From assembly GCF_040869045.1 (NCBI RefSeq), contig NC_090322.1:271834662-271898661 (forward strand): 64,000 nt of DNA. The letters run 5' to 3'. Below are positions 1 through 10,254 of this stretch, piece after piece. A program made the position numbers and the translations under genes. Source of the DNA: Eurosta solidaginis (lineage: Eukaryota; Arthropoda; Insecta; Diptera; Tephritidae). Numbering within the stretch: the first letter of the stretch is position 1; the number at the start of each line of letters is the position of its first letter. Below the pieces are notes generated by a model. That model ran no database searches. It was not told where the DNA came from and saw only the letters and a list, made by a program, of their open reading frames with translations.

Positions 1-2381
1 ACATTGAAATTTTAGTTCTGCTATTTTTAACACAGAGTTATTTTATAACATAAAGTAAGAAGTAAAAACATGATTAATGACTACATTTATAGGTGTTTCA
101 TTTATTTTCATTGAGGAATAAATCGTAAAAATAAAAATCATGTTATTATAAAGTATATGTGAAGCCCCATTGGTTTATATATTACATTTTTAAAATGAAA
201 ATCTCCTGCTAAAAAGGAGCAAAACCTAACTACATTTTTTCATTTTCGTATTTAACTACACTCCCTTTTGTGATTCAGGATTTCAGACAAATTTTTAAAA
301 AACCCCGAACATCAATTCCTTCATTATACTTCATTCGAGTGCCTATTTTCACGGCCTGCGAGTGCCTTCCACTCTATTCGCAACATAACCTCGAATTAAG
401 CTGCCAAACTATATAGTAAACAATGGCAAGAAGGTTGCGGAAACACTAAAAAACTGAAATGAAAATATTCTCTCTCAACCTCGAAAACCAATTCCCAAAC
501 TGTGTTGCAATAGTACGAAAACAAAAACATACATTTTTTAGCAAGTAATACGAAAAACGGAATAACCATGGACTGAAGTCGACTTTATGTTAAGCAACGC
601 ATTATTGACATTCATTTAGCCTTCACATACATTTAATTATATGCAAGCCGATTCATTTTGCAGTATATACATAAAAGTACTTAAAAAGTATTTTTAAAGT
701 AGTAGCATTAAAGGAAGTAGTAGTAGAAAAACGTACTAATGCACGTTTCGTATACAATCGTGGGGAAACGAAACCCTTTTCAGATTTGTTGGCAGTGTTG
801 CCGTGGGCCTAGAAAGAAATGTATCAGTTTACAAATAAAAAAAGGTGCCAATCACATAAACAACGACTTATTTTAACAGTGTTATTATAAACATAACTGC
901 TTTCATTAATAAATTTTAAATTATGGAGGAATTTTCAAATTTCTTCAGCTCACATACATATATCGTTAAATCCACACTGCAAAAATTGTTGGAGCATGTG
1001 TCCATGTGCGTTTAATTTACGGCGACCATTTTTTTAATTTTAAAACTTGCTTTGTTTATGATTTGAATCATAGAGGAACTTTTAAAATTACAACTGAAAA
1101 TTCAGTTCGAGTTGTTAATCACAAAAGCGACATTACATATTTGTGGCATTTAGTGCGAGCGAAGCCGCCGGTAAATAAAGGCTAGTTTATACTAAAACGC
1201 TTAATAATTTGAACATAATAAGAGCGGTGGCAGCTCTATTTTCCACATAGCTTGGTAACTGTTAAATATGTATTAAGCAAGATGAGCAAGATGTGTTTGT
1301 ATATTATTCTCTTCCTATGTTCTTCGCCCCACATACCTGCACTTAAATGTGCAAAGCGGGTCCGTATGAGCAAAAGGCTCATACGAGCCGTTTTGCCCAT
1401 CGCTGCTCTATATAAACAAATATAACACATCTCGACATTTCATAAATACATATAATAAATATATTTAAAAAAAAAAAGTAGAAAATATGTGAAAACATTC
1501 AGTTTTGGACTCACACAAATTACGCCTACAATATTTATTTTCTATGCAGCTTAGAGCACTTAATTTCAGTTGTCAAGTGGGCTTACGGGCGTATACGTAA
1601 CATTCATTATAACGAATAAAATTATGTTCTGTTGAAGGCAAAGCCAAAATGCGAATTTTTGTGTTAAATTAACTTTGCACATTCTCATACATATTAAAAC
1701 CGATATGTGTGTACATAAATATAAACAAAAACGGTACGTACGCTTGGCGCAGGATTAAAATACTTTTATACACACACACATGCACAGTTTTAGATTATAA
1801 CTTTGCTTATTTTTTTTGCTGTCACAAACACCATTACACTTGCAAGTTAACTTTAATTTTAGTTTGTAAAAAAAAAGACATTATAATAATAACTAAATAT
1901 CTGCGATGGCAAGCCAACAAAAAAAAACGAGCTAAAAAGATCTCAAGTGCAAGTCTCTGTGTATTTTCATGTTGCCAAATAAAGGCCACATAATTAATTT
2001 CCATAAAACATACATACAAAAATATACATACATATGTATATGTGCAAGCATTTACGAGCACAAGCTGGAGTGAGAGCGCTCATTTGTATGCATATAAGAA
2101 AATTTATTTTATTACATAAATACATGCTATATAAATATTTATCTTCGTGGGAGTGCTTCACTTTCTGCAATACTTTTTCTAGTTTCGGCGTTGCTCATAC
2201 AAAAATGTGTTACAAATTAAACGAGAAAAAAAGACAATTTTAGACGGAAAATTGAATAGCTGCAGAAATTGTGTTTTTTCTTGTTACTTTATGAAGAATC
2301 AAATATTTGAACGAGCTAAGCATACATAGCATATCAAATCTTAAAACAGAAAAATTTTAAATATTTACTGGAGGTGTGTAC
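1..2381. other. AT-rich stretch, no gene seen
   Basis: No open frame here looks coding: the short frames are lysine/isoleucine/tyrosine-rich, as random AT-rich sequence gives, and none shows a domain or convincing splice sites. The only local structure noted is a perfect short hairpin at 1363-1385. The stretch ends at a candidate target-site duplication of the foldback element. Confidence 0.6.
1363..1385. other. Perfect 9-bp hairpin, 5-nt loop
   Basis: The arms CGTATGAGC and GCTCATACG are exact inverted repeats separated by AAAAG. A TATATAAA box lies about 25 bases further right. No gene can be tied to it, and a chance or transposon-derived palindrome is as likely as a regulatory site. Confidence 0.6.
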
Positions 2382-3638
2382 TAAGCTGGGTCGATTTATT
2401 AACCTATATCGCGCCATCGATTTTTTGATAGGTTTTGAGCTCAGCAAAAAAAGGTCCACTAAGCATACCCAAAAACATAATTTTCGAGCCTGCAAAATTT
2501 GAGTTTTTTGACTTTTTTTCTTTGATTTTTAAGGTTTTTTTCATGACATACTTAAAAAATTATCATTTGATTTTAAAATTTTCGTGTATGCCCAGTCCGA
2601 CTTAAAATTGTCTGCTAAAAACTTTGACGATAACAGTTTTTTGAAAAGAATAAAAATTTTTTGGTTTTTTTCGCCATTTTTTTTAAGGGTTTCTTCAGAA
2701 ACGTGCAAAAGTGTTGCCGATGAATACGAATTTGTCTCATACTTCCTATCCCACTTAAAATTATGCGATAAAAACGTTGGCATTAACAGTTAAAAAAAAA
2801 TTTTTTCTTTTTTGTTGGAACTTGTTTTGGTCGAAATCGATTTTTTTCATTTTCAAAGTTCTAAATCATTTTTTATGTATATGTTTCCGTTAGACCCACC
2901 AATAAGTATACCAAAATGATCAGGGGACGAGCTAAGTTGATTTAGCCATGTCCGTCTGTCCGTCTGTCCGTTTATTTGAACGCAAACTGGTCCCTCAATT
3001 TTTTAGATATCTTGATTAAATTTGGTAAGCAGACATATTTTAATGGGGGATTTGAAATTTGTCGGAATCGGTCGGATCAGACCACTATAGCATATAACTT
3101 CCATACAACCGATTGTTCAATAAGAGGGTTTTCGCTATTTCTGCTCCACTTCTGCCTCATTTTAACAGCTAGCAACATCAAATTTTACCACAAGCTTACG
3201 TATTGGGCATAGATTGTTGTATGAAAAATCGTCAAGATCGGACAAAAAAATTTTTTGTTTTAAACTGCACTTACCACCGTCTTTAGCGCATGTATTCACT
3301 TGGGATTAAAAATCGATTTCGACCAAAACAAGTTCCAAAACCCAAAAAATATTATTTTTTTTTTCAAAAAACTGTTATCGCCAAAGTTTTTAGCGGACAA
3401 TTTTGAGTCGGACAGGGTATACATGAAAATTTTAAAATCAAATGAAAATTTTTTAAATAGGTCATGAAAAAAACTTTAAAAATCAAAGAAAAAAATACAA
3501 AAAACTTAAATTTTGCAGGATCGAAAATTATTTTTTTGGGTATGTTTAGTAGAACTTTTTTTCCTGCGCGCAAAACCTATCGGAAAATCGATGGCGCGAT
3601 ATGGGTTAACTTTCGTCCATGCAAATCAACCCAGCTTA
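2382..3638. mobile_element. Foldback-type element with about 270-350 bp terminal inverted repeats
   Basis: The left arm (2382 to about 2850) is the imperfect reverse complement of the right arm (about 3303-3638). Both ends begin TAAGCTGGGT and read inward through the same sequence, including an AT-rich stretch and a GATAACAGTTTTTTGAAAA motif. The left arm carries one extra internal duplication of about 140 bp. The central loop holds a GTCTGTCC microsatellite (2948-2970) followed by a segment of the kind common in fly dispersed repeats. GTGTAC stands directly left (2376-2381) and again at 3641-3646, a possible target duplication. No transposase frame is visible, so it is probably non-autonomous. 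It shares the GTCY core with family A but not its ends. Confidence 0.75.
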
Positions 3639-3646
3639 GGGTGTAC

Positions 3647-4219
3647 TCTAATGTGCACCATGAAATTATACGTAACAACCATTTCACTGCCTTTTCCAAA
3701 TAAATAAAGGCAAAAAAAAAAAAAAACGGAAAAACTACATGCATAAATTTTTGATTCAGTATTATTCGGAAGTGCGAGGTGTTTGAGCGCAAGGTGAAGG
3801 ACAAAAGTTGTGAGAAAACTAAGAAAATGTTTTATTTTATTAAAACACTGCCAATGGAATATGAATAATGCATCTGATAAATGAGGGTGTCCATGAGCAA
3901 ATCAAGTTATGTTACACATAATATGTTAAACAGTACGAAAAAAAAATTGTATTTATTAAATATATCTGTACTTTGTGTAAAATTAAAACTGACGGCAGAG
4001 TGCTCGCTATAAGCTGTGCTAGGCAAGAAGCAACCTTTATTTTCATATATTTTAGCACTCTGACATCTGTCGAAATTTTCCATGAGAAATAATTTTCAAT
4101 AGTTGTCTATCTTTATATCATAGCACGTTTCCCGCTTCTACTCTGGCGTCAGCCTAAAAGTTTAATGTTGGAAGCGTTTTATAGAAGATTACGATTACAC
4201 CTACATAGTATCATGGAAA
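3647..4219. other. No gene seen
   Basis: AT-rich sequence with an A-run near 3711-3726. No coding frame, RNA gene or repeat is recognised. Confidence 0.5.
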
Positions 4220-4426
4220 TTTTTATTCTCAGCTGAGCAGAGCTCACAGCCATGTCCGTCCGTCCGTCCGTCTGTTCGTAAACACGATAACCTGAGTAGA
4301 TTTTGAGTTATCTTAATGAAATTTGGTATGTAAGTTCCTGGGCACTAATCTCAGACCGCTATTTGAAATGAGCGAAATCGGACTATAACCACACCCACTT
4401 TTTCGATATCGTGAATTTCGAAAAAC
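4220..4426 (+). mobile_element. Family A head fragment
   Basis: This matches the head of the dispersed GTCC element: the inner hairpin TGAGC-AGA-GCTCA, the GTCC microsatellite (about 4256-4275), the ACACGATAAC motif, and the ACACCCACTTTTTCGATATCG motif. The outer hairpin stem (TATACTC/GAGTATA) is lost, and the fragment stops abruptly where SINE sequence begins, so it is a dead, recombined copy. Confidence 0.8.
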
Positions 4427-4592
4427 CTCGGAGTGCTTGCCAAACACTGCCGAGGAGCGACCCCGTTAAAAAATTTGCTTCAAATTGAAAAAATATTTTT
4501 CTAAAATTTTGATGTTGTTTTGCCCGGGGTGTGAACCCAGGGCATACGGTGTGGTAGGCGGAGCACGCTACCATCACACCACGGTGGCCGCC
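4427..4592 (-). mobile_element. tRNA-derived SINE, 5' part only
   Basis: This is the head half of the SINE family seen in full at 58060-58396. Read on the minus strand it starts GGCGGCCACCGTGG, runs through an A-box-like TGGTGTGATGG and a B-box-like GGGTTCACACC, then a spacer, and ends at CACTCCGAG. The 3' half and tail are missing. It directly abuts a family A fragment, so the junction is recombinational, not a clean insertion. Confidence 0.85.
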
Positions 4593-4889
4593 AAAATCGA
4601 CTGCTGAGTAAAATATCACCCTATCTCGACTGCCAGTTGGAAAACACCCTATTTCAATATTATTTTCAAAAACGCTCTATATTTGAATTTTTTTCATAAT
4701 GTCATGTTTAAAGCGTATGCCCAGATAGGGCGTTTTTCAAAAGATTTCAGGGATAGAGCGTTATTGAAAAGACAGCCGATATTCGACATTCCTTTTAGCA
4801 CCTGAAATGTATACAGTATAAACTATTCAACTTTAAAAAAATATCGATTAATTGAATCCGCTTTCCTAATCTTATCATAATTATTTCGA
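4593..4889. repeat. Small inverted-repeat cluster
   Basis: TTTTCAAAAACGCTCTAT (4663-4680) faces two inverted versions, ATAGGGCGTTTTTCAAAA (4725-4742) and ATAGAGCGTTATTGAAAA (4753-4770). A further related ACACCCTATTT lies at about 4644-4654. It may be the remains of a short foldback element. No gene is seen. Confidence 0.4.
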
Positions 4890-7084
4890 ACAATTAAGGA
4901 AGGTTAAGTTCGGGTGTAACCGAACATTACATACTCAGGTGAGAGCTATGGTGACAACATAAGGGAAAATAACCATGTGAACCGAGAGTAACCCTGGAAT
5001 GTGTTTTTATGACATGTGTATCAAATGAAAAGTATTAAAGAGTACTTTCTGAGGGAGTGGGCCATAGTTTTATAGATATACGCCATTTAGGGATATCGCC
5101 ATAAGGGTGGATCAGGGTTGAATATAGAATTTGCTTGTAAGATATGGGTATCAAATGAAAGGTATTAATGAGTATTTTAAAAGGGAGTTTGCCTTAGTTC
5201 TATAGGTGGACCCCTTTTCGAGATATCGCCATAAAGGTTGACCAGAGATGACTCTAGAATGTGTTTGTACGATATGGGTATCAAACGAAAGGTGTTAAGG
5301 AGTATTTTAAAAAGGGAGTGGGCGTTAGTTCTATAGGTGGACCGTTTTGAAGATATCGCCATAAAGGTGGAACAGTGGTGGCTCTAGAATGCGTTTGTAC
5401 GATATGGGTATCAATTTAAAGGTGTTAATGAGTATTTTAAAAGGGAGTGGGCCTTAATTCTATAGGTGGACCCCTTTTCGAGATATCGCCATAAAGGTTG
5501 ACCAGGGATGACTCTAGAATGTGTTTGTACATGGGTATCAAACGAAAGGTGTTAATGAGTATTTTAAACAGGGAGTGGGCGTTAGTTCTATAGGTGGACC
5601 CCTTTTGGAGATATCGCAATAAAGGTGGACCAGTGGTGACTCTAGAATGCGTTTGTACGATATGGGTATCAATTTAAAGGTATTAATGAGGGCTTTAAAA
5701 GGGAGTGGTAGTAGTTGTATATGTGAAGGCGTTTTCCAGATATCGACCAAAATGTGGACCAGGGTGATCCAGAACATCATCTGTAGGGTACCGCTAATTT
5801 ATTTATATATGTAATACCACGAACAGTTATCCTTCGAAGATTCTAAGGGCTTTTGATTTCGCCCTGCAAAACTTTTTCATTTTCTTTTACTTAATATGGC
5901 AGGTGTCACACCCATTTTACAAAGTTGTTTTCTAAAGTTATATATTGCGTCATTAACCAATCCAATTACCATATATCATCCCTTTTTTCATATTTGGTAT
6001 AGAATTATGGCATCTTTTTAATTCTTCGCAATTTTCGATATCGAAAAAGTGGTCATGGTCGTATTTCGGCCATATTTTAATACCAATACAAAGTGAGTTC
6101 AGATAAGTACGTGAACTGAGTTTAGTAAAGATATATCGATTTTTGCTCAAGTTATCGTGTTAACGGCCGAGCGGAAGGACAGACGGTCGACTTTGTATAA
6201 AAACTGGGCGTGGCTTCAACCAATTTCGCCCTTTTTCACATAAATAAGTTATCGTCCTAGAATCTTATCCTCTACCAAATTTCACAAGGATTGGTAAATT
6301 TTTGTCGACTTATGGCATTAAAAGTATTCTAGACAAACTAAATGAAAATGGGCGGAGCCACGCTCATTTTGAAATTTTGTGTTATTTTTGTATTTTGTTG
6401 CACCATATCATTACTGGGGTTGACTGTTTACATAATTTACTTATATACTGTAAAGACATTAAATTTTTTGTTAAAATTTGACTTAAAAAAAAATTTTTTT
6501 TTAAGTGGTCGTGGTCGTTCTCCGATTTTGCTAATTTTTATTAAGCATACATATAGTAATAGGAGTAACGTTCCTACCAAATTTCATCATGATATCTTCA
6601 ACGACTTCCAAATCACAGCTTGCAAACTTTTAAATTACTTTTTTTTTTAAGTGGGCGGTGCCACGCCCATTGTCCAAAATTTTACTAATTTTCTATTGTG
6701 CGTCATAAGGTCAACCGGCCTACCAAGTTTCATCGCTTTATCCGTCTTTGGTAATGAATTATCGCACTTTTTCGGTTTTTTGAAATTTTCGATATCGAAA
6801 AAGTGGGCGTGGTTATAGTCCGATATCGTTCATTTTAAATAGCGATCTGAGGCGAGTGCTCAGGAACCTACATACCAAATTTCACCAAGATACCTCAAAA
6901 TTTAGTCAAGTTATTGTTAACGGACGGACGGACGGACATGGCTCAATCAAATTTTTTTTCGATACTGATGATTTTGATATATGGAAGTCTATATCTATCT
7001 CGATTCCTTTATACCTGTACAACCAACCGTTATCCAATCAAAGTTAATATACTCTGTGAGCTCTGCTCAACTGAGTATAAAAAT
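4890..7084 (-). mobile_element. Family A (GTCC-core, Helentron/DINE-like) full copy 1
   Basis: Read on the minus strand, the head is a hairpin (7048-7079) with outer stem TATACTC/GAGTATA and inner stem TGAGC/GCTCA. It is followed by a GTCC microsatellite (6921-6938), a body with repeated CCACGCCCAC and CGATATCG motifs, a 130-bp tandem array (about 5040-5770), and a tail hairpin GTTCGG-GTGTAA-CCGAAC (4908-4925). Just inside the tail hairpin is an inverted copy of the head motif TACTCAG-TGAG. No protein frame survives, and small hydrophobic frames inside it are by-products of the repeat. The ends, subterminal repeats and microsatellite resemble non-autonomous Helentrons of flies (family knowledge), and assignment to that class is inference. 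Confidence 0.8.
5040..5770 (-). repeat. 130-bp tandem array inside family A copy 1
   Basis: About five to six units of roughly 130 bp. The anchor motif ACCAG recurs near 5241, 5371, 5501 and 5629. Each unit contains GATATCGCCATAAAGG, a TATGGGTATCAA motif and TTTTAAAAGGGAGTGG. The unit length is not a multiple of three, so the open frames across it are accidental. Confidence 0.85.
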
Positions 7085-7850
7085 TTTGTTCGAAACTACC
7101 CAGTAGGAAAATATATGCATGCAACGTCAATATTTCAGACATGAATTGGAACTGTGTAAGCACTTCAGTATAAATGAACGTTAATTTCTTTTCAACACGT
7201 TCACATCTCTTGTCGATTTGGTACAATCCCACAATCGTTACATAGCTTCTCACAAAATATGAATAACGATGAACCATCCTGAGCCATCACCAGTTTGGTT
7301 TTGTTCAATTGACAATTTGTATGTATATGTATTTCAATTTGATCGTTGAATCATCTCCCACCAATTAGTGATGCCCAAAAAATCCATTCGATAATGGAAT
7401 AGTTTCATGAACAAATTTTAATTAATACAAGTGAATAAGGTTTAGAAAAATGTATTTTTACAAACATCCGATTTCACTGATAAAACACGCAAACCGCAAG
7501 CATGTAACTACAAAACGTTTTTCGTCTGAGTGCTCATGAATTGCTCATATTTTCTCACTCATACAGCACGCATACTCTATGAGCTAATAAATGTGTGTTT
7601 AACTAAAAAAATATGAATTTTACATACTTTTTCACGCACATTCCATACATGCTTGGTATATGGGTTCAACTTATTTCATGTGGGCATTGATTTGGTCGAC
7701 TAGCTTACAACACGTCCAAAATATGGAAAAATGCTATCTGTGGACTTAGGCTTTGATATGCATCGACTCAAGTATGCTTCTTGATTATAGATTCACGCCT
7801 TGTCTAAGCAGGCCCCTAAAGAAATTTAATGATAAACTTTATGCAGGCAT
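7085..7850. other. No gene seen
   Basis: AT-rich sequence between a family A copy and a LINE tail. No coding frame, RNA gene or repeat is recognised. Confidence 0.5.
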
Positions 7851-8108
7851 CATTTAACCTCAGTGAATTGAGCACATCGGCCACGCCGGCTGCATTATTT
7901 ATGCGAATGAAAAAGGTGTTCCAGCACAGGAGGTATTTTTATCAGCAACCGTCTTTGGAAGAGGAAGAAAAGAGCGGATCCCACTCCATTGGAAGGTCCA
8001 GGTGGAAAACGATCGAGGTTCGCTTGGTGTCTCACAGCGAATAAGATAATAATCCTACCCAGTTTAGCAGATAAGAACCAATTAAGTGAATAAGTAAGTT
8101 TGTCATCA
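7851..8108 (+). pseudogene. LINE C-terminal fragment with TAAG-type tail
   Basis: A frame at about 7829-8044 ends in a basic stretch containing IGRSRWKTIE. A near-identical nucleotide segment (TTGGAAGG-CCAGGTGGAAAACGATC) recurs at 36210-36235, and both copies are followed by a 3' end CCAATTAAGT with AAGT-type repeats. The GRxRWKDQVxxDL pattern is typical of LINE polyprotein C-termini (family knowledge). The 5' part is absent, as in a 5'-truncated insertion, and the frame is degenerate. The exact clade cannot be fixed from so short a piece. Confidence 0.5.
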
Positions 8109-8564
8109 ATCTGTAAGTTTGTTAATTAAATGTAGACACGAACGGATGAAGATGTTGTAACGCATTTTTGGAATTTTATGTAGGTTTCTATATGAAAAAA
8201 TAATATCTTAGTCGTAAAATGGCTAGTATTCACAAATTTGTATATTGAAATTATTAAGATATACTAAGAAGTGTTCATGCAGAGGTGTTAAAATTTCAGA
8301 GGGAATTTCAGCAATCTTAACAAAATATGTTGTATTTTCCATTGCTCTATTAGGGGTACTTACGTGGCCCTGATAACAAGTTTATCTGCTTATTTTGCTA
8401 TACATTTAACACAGTCAATAAAGACAAATTATACTAGAGACTAATCATTTTCAAACAGTACAGCTAACGTGAATACCCTTATTAATTTTATAAACGATTT
8501 CTTTTGCTTTTCCCAAATGTGTAAATTATAAAAATATATACATATATAAATAAATATAAATCGT
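8109..8564. other. 3' flank of the CHCH gene
   Basis: AT-rich sequence downstream, in transcript sense, of the minus-strand CHCH-protein gene, so it should include that gene's 3' untranslated region. A minus-strand AATAAA overlaps the stop codon at 8564-8569. No other gene is seen. Confidence 0.4.
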
Positions 8565-9169
8565 TTATTCCTTGTGACATTCCTTTTTCTTGAACTGCTC
8601 TTGTTTTTGGTGCTCGTGTCCATTTCTGCCTTCCCTGCGCTCCTTTGGTTTCATTTCTTCTACATGGCGTTTTAGTTTTCTTTCCAGTTCTTCAGCCAAT
8701 TCATTCTCCCTCATTATATCGTATTCATTGGCTCCACTTTCGCCAGGCTCTCTTAAATCGCTGACCACATCAGCCAACTTCTCTGCCATCATATTATTCA
8801 CACAAGCTCTATAATCATCCATTACAGCGAAACATTTGGACATTTGTTGTACATTTTCATCGAGACATTGCTTGATACGCAACGATAATTCCCCGCATGG
8901 ATTATGAGTCAAACTTTGCAACATTTTATGTGAAGCGCGACATATATTTTCGAATTGTTCCTCCATTTGTTCTGTTGTGCTGTAAAAGGCGTCTCATTAT
9001 GCGCAACAAGTTTAAGTTTAACTACAAATTTTTATGACATTCTTCGCGCTTACAGTTTTTGTATATCCTCCACAGCTGTATAAACGGTACCTTTCTTGGA
9101 TAATGGCGTTATATAAACTTTTGGCTCCTTTTCCTTGCTTGACCAAACTTTGCTGTACAAGTTACCCAT
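8565..9169 (-). CDS. Twin CX9C (CHCH-domain) protein, MIC19/CHCHD3-like, two exons
   Basis: Exon 1 is 9169-9054 and exon 2 is 8979-8565, joined across a 74-bp intron with GTAAGC donor and TTTACAG acceptor. Exon lengths of 116 and 415 nt give exactly 177 codons (176 residues plus TAA). The N-terminus is MGN, as in N-myristoylated MIC19 proteins. The CHCH motif has Cys67, Cys77, Cys88 and Cys98: CX9C-X10-CX9C, followed by VN. Spacing and surroundings (TTEQ before the domain; EN, Q and KC between the pairs) match the C-terminal domain of MIC19/MIC25 in the MICOS complex, which holds cristae junctions in the mitochondrial intermembrane space. Unusually, the CHCH domain is not at the C-terminus: a charged Glu/Lys/Arg tail of about 75 residues follows, and the long coiled coil that precedes the domain in typical MIC19 is missing. 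It could be a divergent MIC19 paralog or another CHCH adaptor. The gene model is strong; the specific function is inferred. Confidence 0.85.
8980..9053 (-). other. Intron of the CHCH-protein gene
   Basis: This 74-bp intron runs from GTAAGC (G at 9053) to TTTTACAG (ending at 8980). It splits the codon for Leu39 after its second base. Removing it keeps one frame from the MGN start to the stop. Its length is typical of short fly introns. Confidence 0.85.
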
Positions 9170-9585
9170 TTCACTACAGAGGACTTTTCAATTAAAATAA
9201 AATATTTGACTTTCAATTTTGTATACTTTTAATAGCTTTAACTAGCTATTTAGCTATTTTCTGTGAGAATGAAAATATCCGAAGCCTCGCAGAATGGCCT
9301 GGAATAAAACTATAACAAAAATTCGCCACTTAGTTTGGAATTATCTTATTTGAAGAAATTTTATTGGATACAAAAATTTTGAATTTTGTTTTAATTATTC
9401 TGTTCAAAACTTTCATATTTTCAGAAAAATATGAGACACAAGAACGTCAAGTAACAAAAAAAAGTGTAGGAAATCGAAAAATTTAAGATATCCCAACTTG
9501 CATTTTGGAGCACAAACGCATCACAAAATACGACTCAACTACGAAAGAAATTATTACCAAACCGGGAGCGGATATTTTCAAAATT
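9170..9585. other. Upstream flank of the CHCH gene
   Basis: It must hold the promoter and 5' untranslated region of the minus-strand gene. The start context on that strand is GTGAAATGG. No TATA box or other confident core-promoter element was recognised. Confidence 0.4.
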
Positions 9586-9810
9586 AAAAACAAAAATTTT
9601 TTATCATTATTATTGTTATGATAAATCTTTTCTTAATTGAAAAAATTTTTTAATTATAATAGAAGAAAGAAAAAATTTGGACAACTGCCAAAGCTCGTTG
9701 TATAGATCCATTTCGGGAACTGCTAAATTCCTTCATCGGCAACGTTTAGGCGCCGCTGCTATAACCATTCAGCCACCACAGCGGTTTTTTTGTTTGTCTT
9801 CATTAATCCT
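9586..9810 (-). mobile_element. Family B element (tRNA-like head), truncated copy
   Basis: The core (9595-9760) is almost identical to 10025-10195, including a GAAAGAAAAAATTTGGAC segment and GATCCATTTCGGGAAC. On the minus strand the right end reads as a tRNA-like D-arm, TGGCTGAATGGTTATAGCA, resembling an A box. The distal terminal inverted repeat of the neighbouring copy is not found here. A diverged relative occupies 51205-51937. Confidence 0.7.
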
Positions 9811-9959
9811 ACTTCCATTCTGGTTCGTGCCAATTGATATTCACAACACTGCGACATCTGTTGCAGAATAGCTGTGAAAATTGGACTTGTTTGTTGGCAA
9901 TGCTGCCATAGTGTCATATTTTATTGACACTTTTTTCCCCGTGCTCTGGGATGTATTAA

Positions 9960-10250
9960 CAATTTTTGTTGTTATATCGGCCTACTGATTTTAAGATCGC
10001 GGGTTCGAATCGAGCTCAAGGCCTAACAATAATTTTTTATCATTATTATTGTTATGATAAATTTTTTCTTAATTGAAAAAATTTTTAAATTAGAATAGAA
10101 GAAAGAAAAAATTTGGACAACTGCCAAAGCTCGTTGTATAGATCCATTTCGGGAACTGCTAAATTCCTTCATCGGTAACGTTTAGGCGCCGCTGCTATAA
10201 TTCGAACCCGCGATCTTAAAATCAGTAGGCCGATATAACAACAAAAATTA
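9960..10250. mobile_element. Family B element with 50-bp perfect terminal inverted repeats
   Basis: Positions 9961-10010 and 10200-10249 are exact reverse complements over 50 bp and include GGCCTACTGATTTTAAGATC and the B-box-like GGGTTCGAAT. The core matches the copy at 9586-9810. TTAA flanks the element on both sides (9956-9959 and 10251-10254), a possible target duplication, though TTAA is common in such AT-rich DNA. At about 290 bp it is MITE-sized and encodes nothing. Confidence 0.8.
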
Positions 10251-10254
10251 TTAA

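Noticed and set aside
6342..6650. Hydrophobic 102-residue frame as a membrane protein
   Set aside because: It is family A body sequence. The related stretch at 24294-24479 gives a similar hydrophobic peptide but is broken, which fits repeat decay, not a conserved protein.
10001..10012. GGGTTCGAATC as part of a tRNA gene
   Set aside because: No acceptor stem, anticodon arm or correctly spaced A box can be built around it, and the sequence belongs to a perfect terminal inverted repeat.
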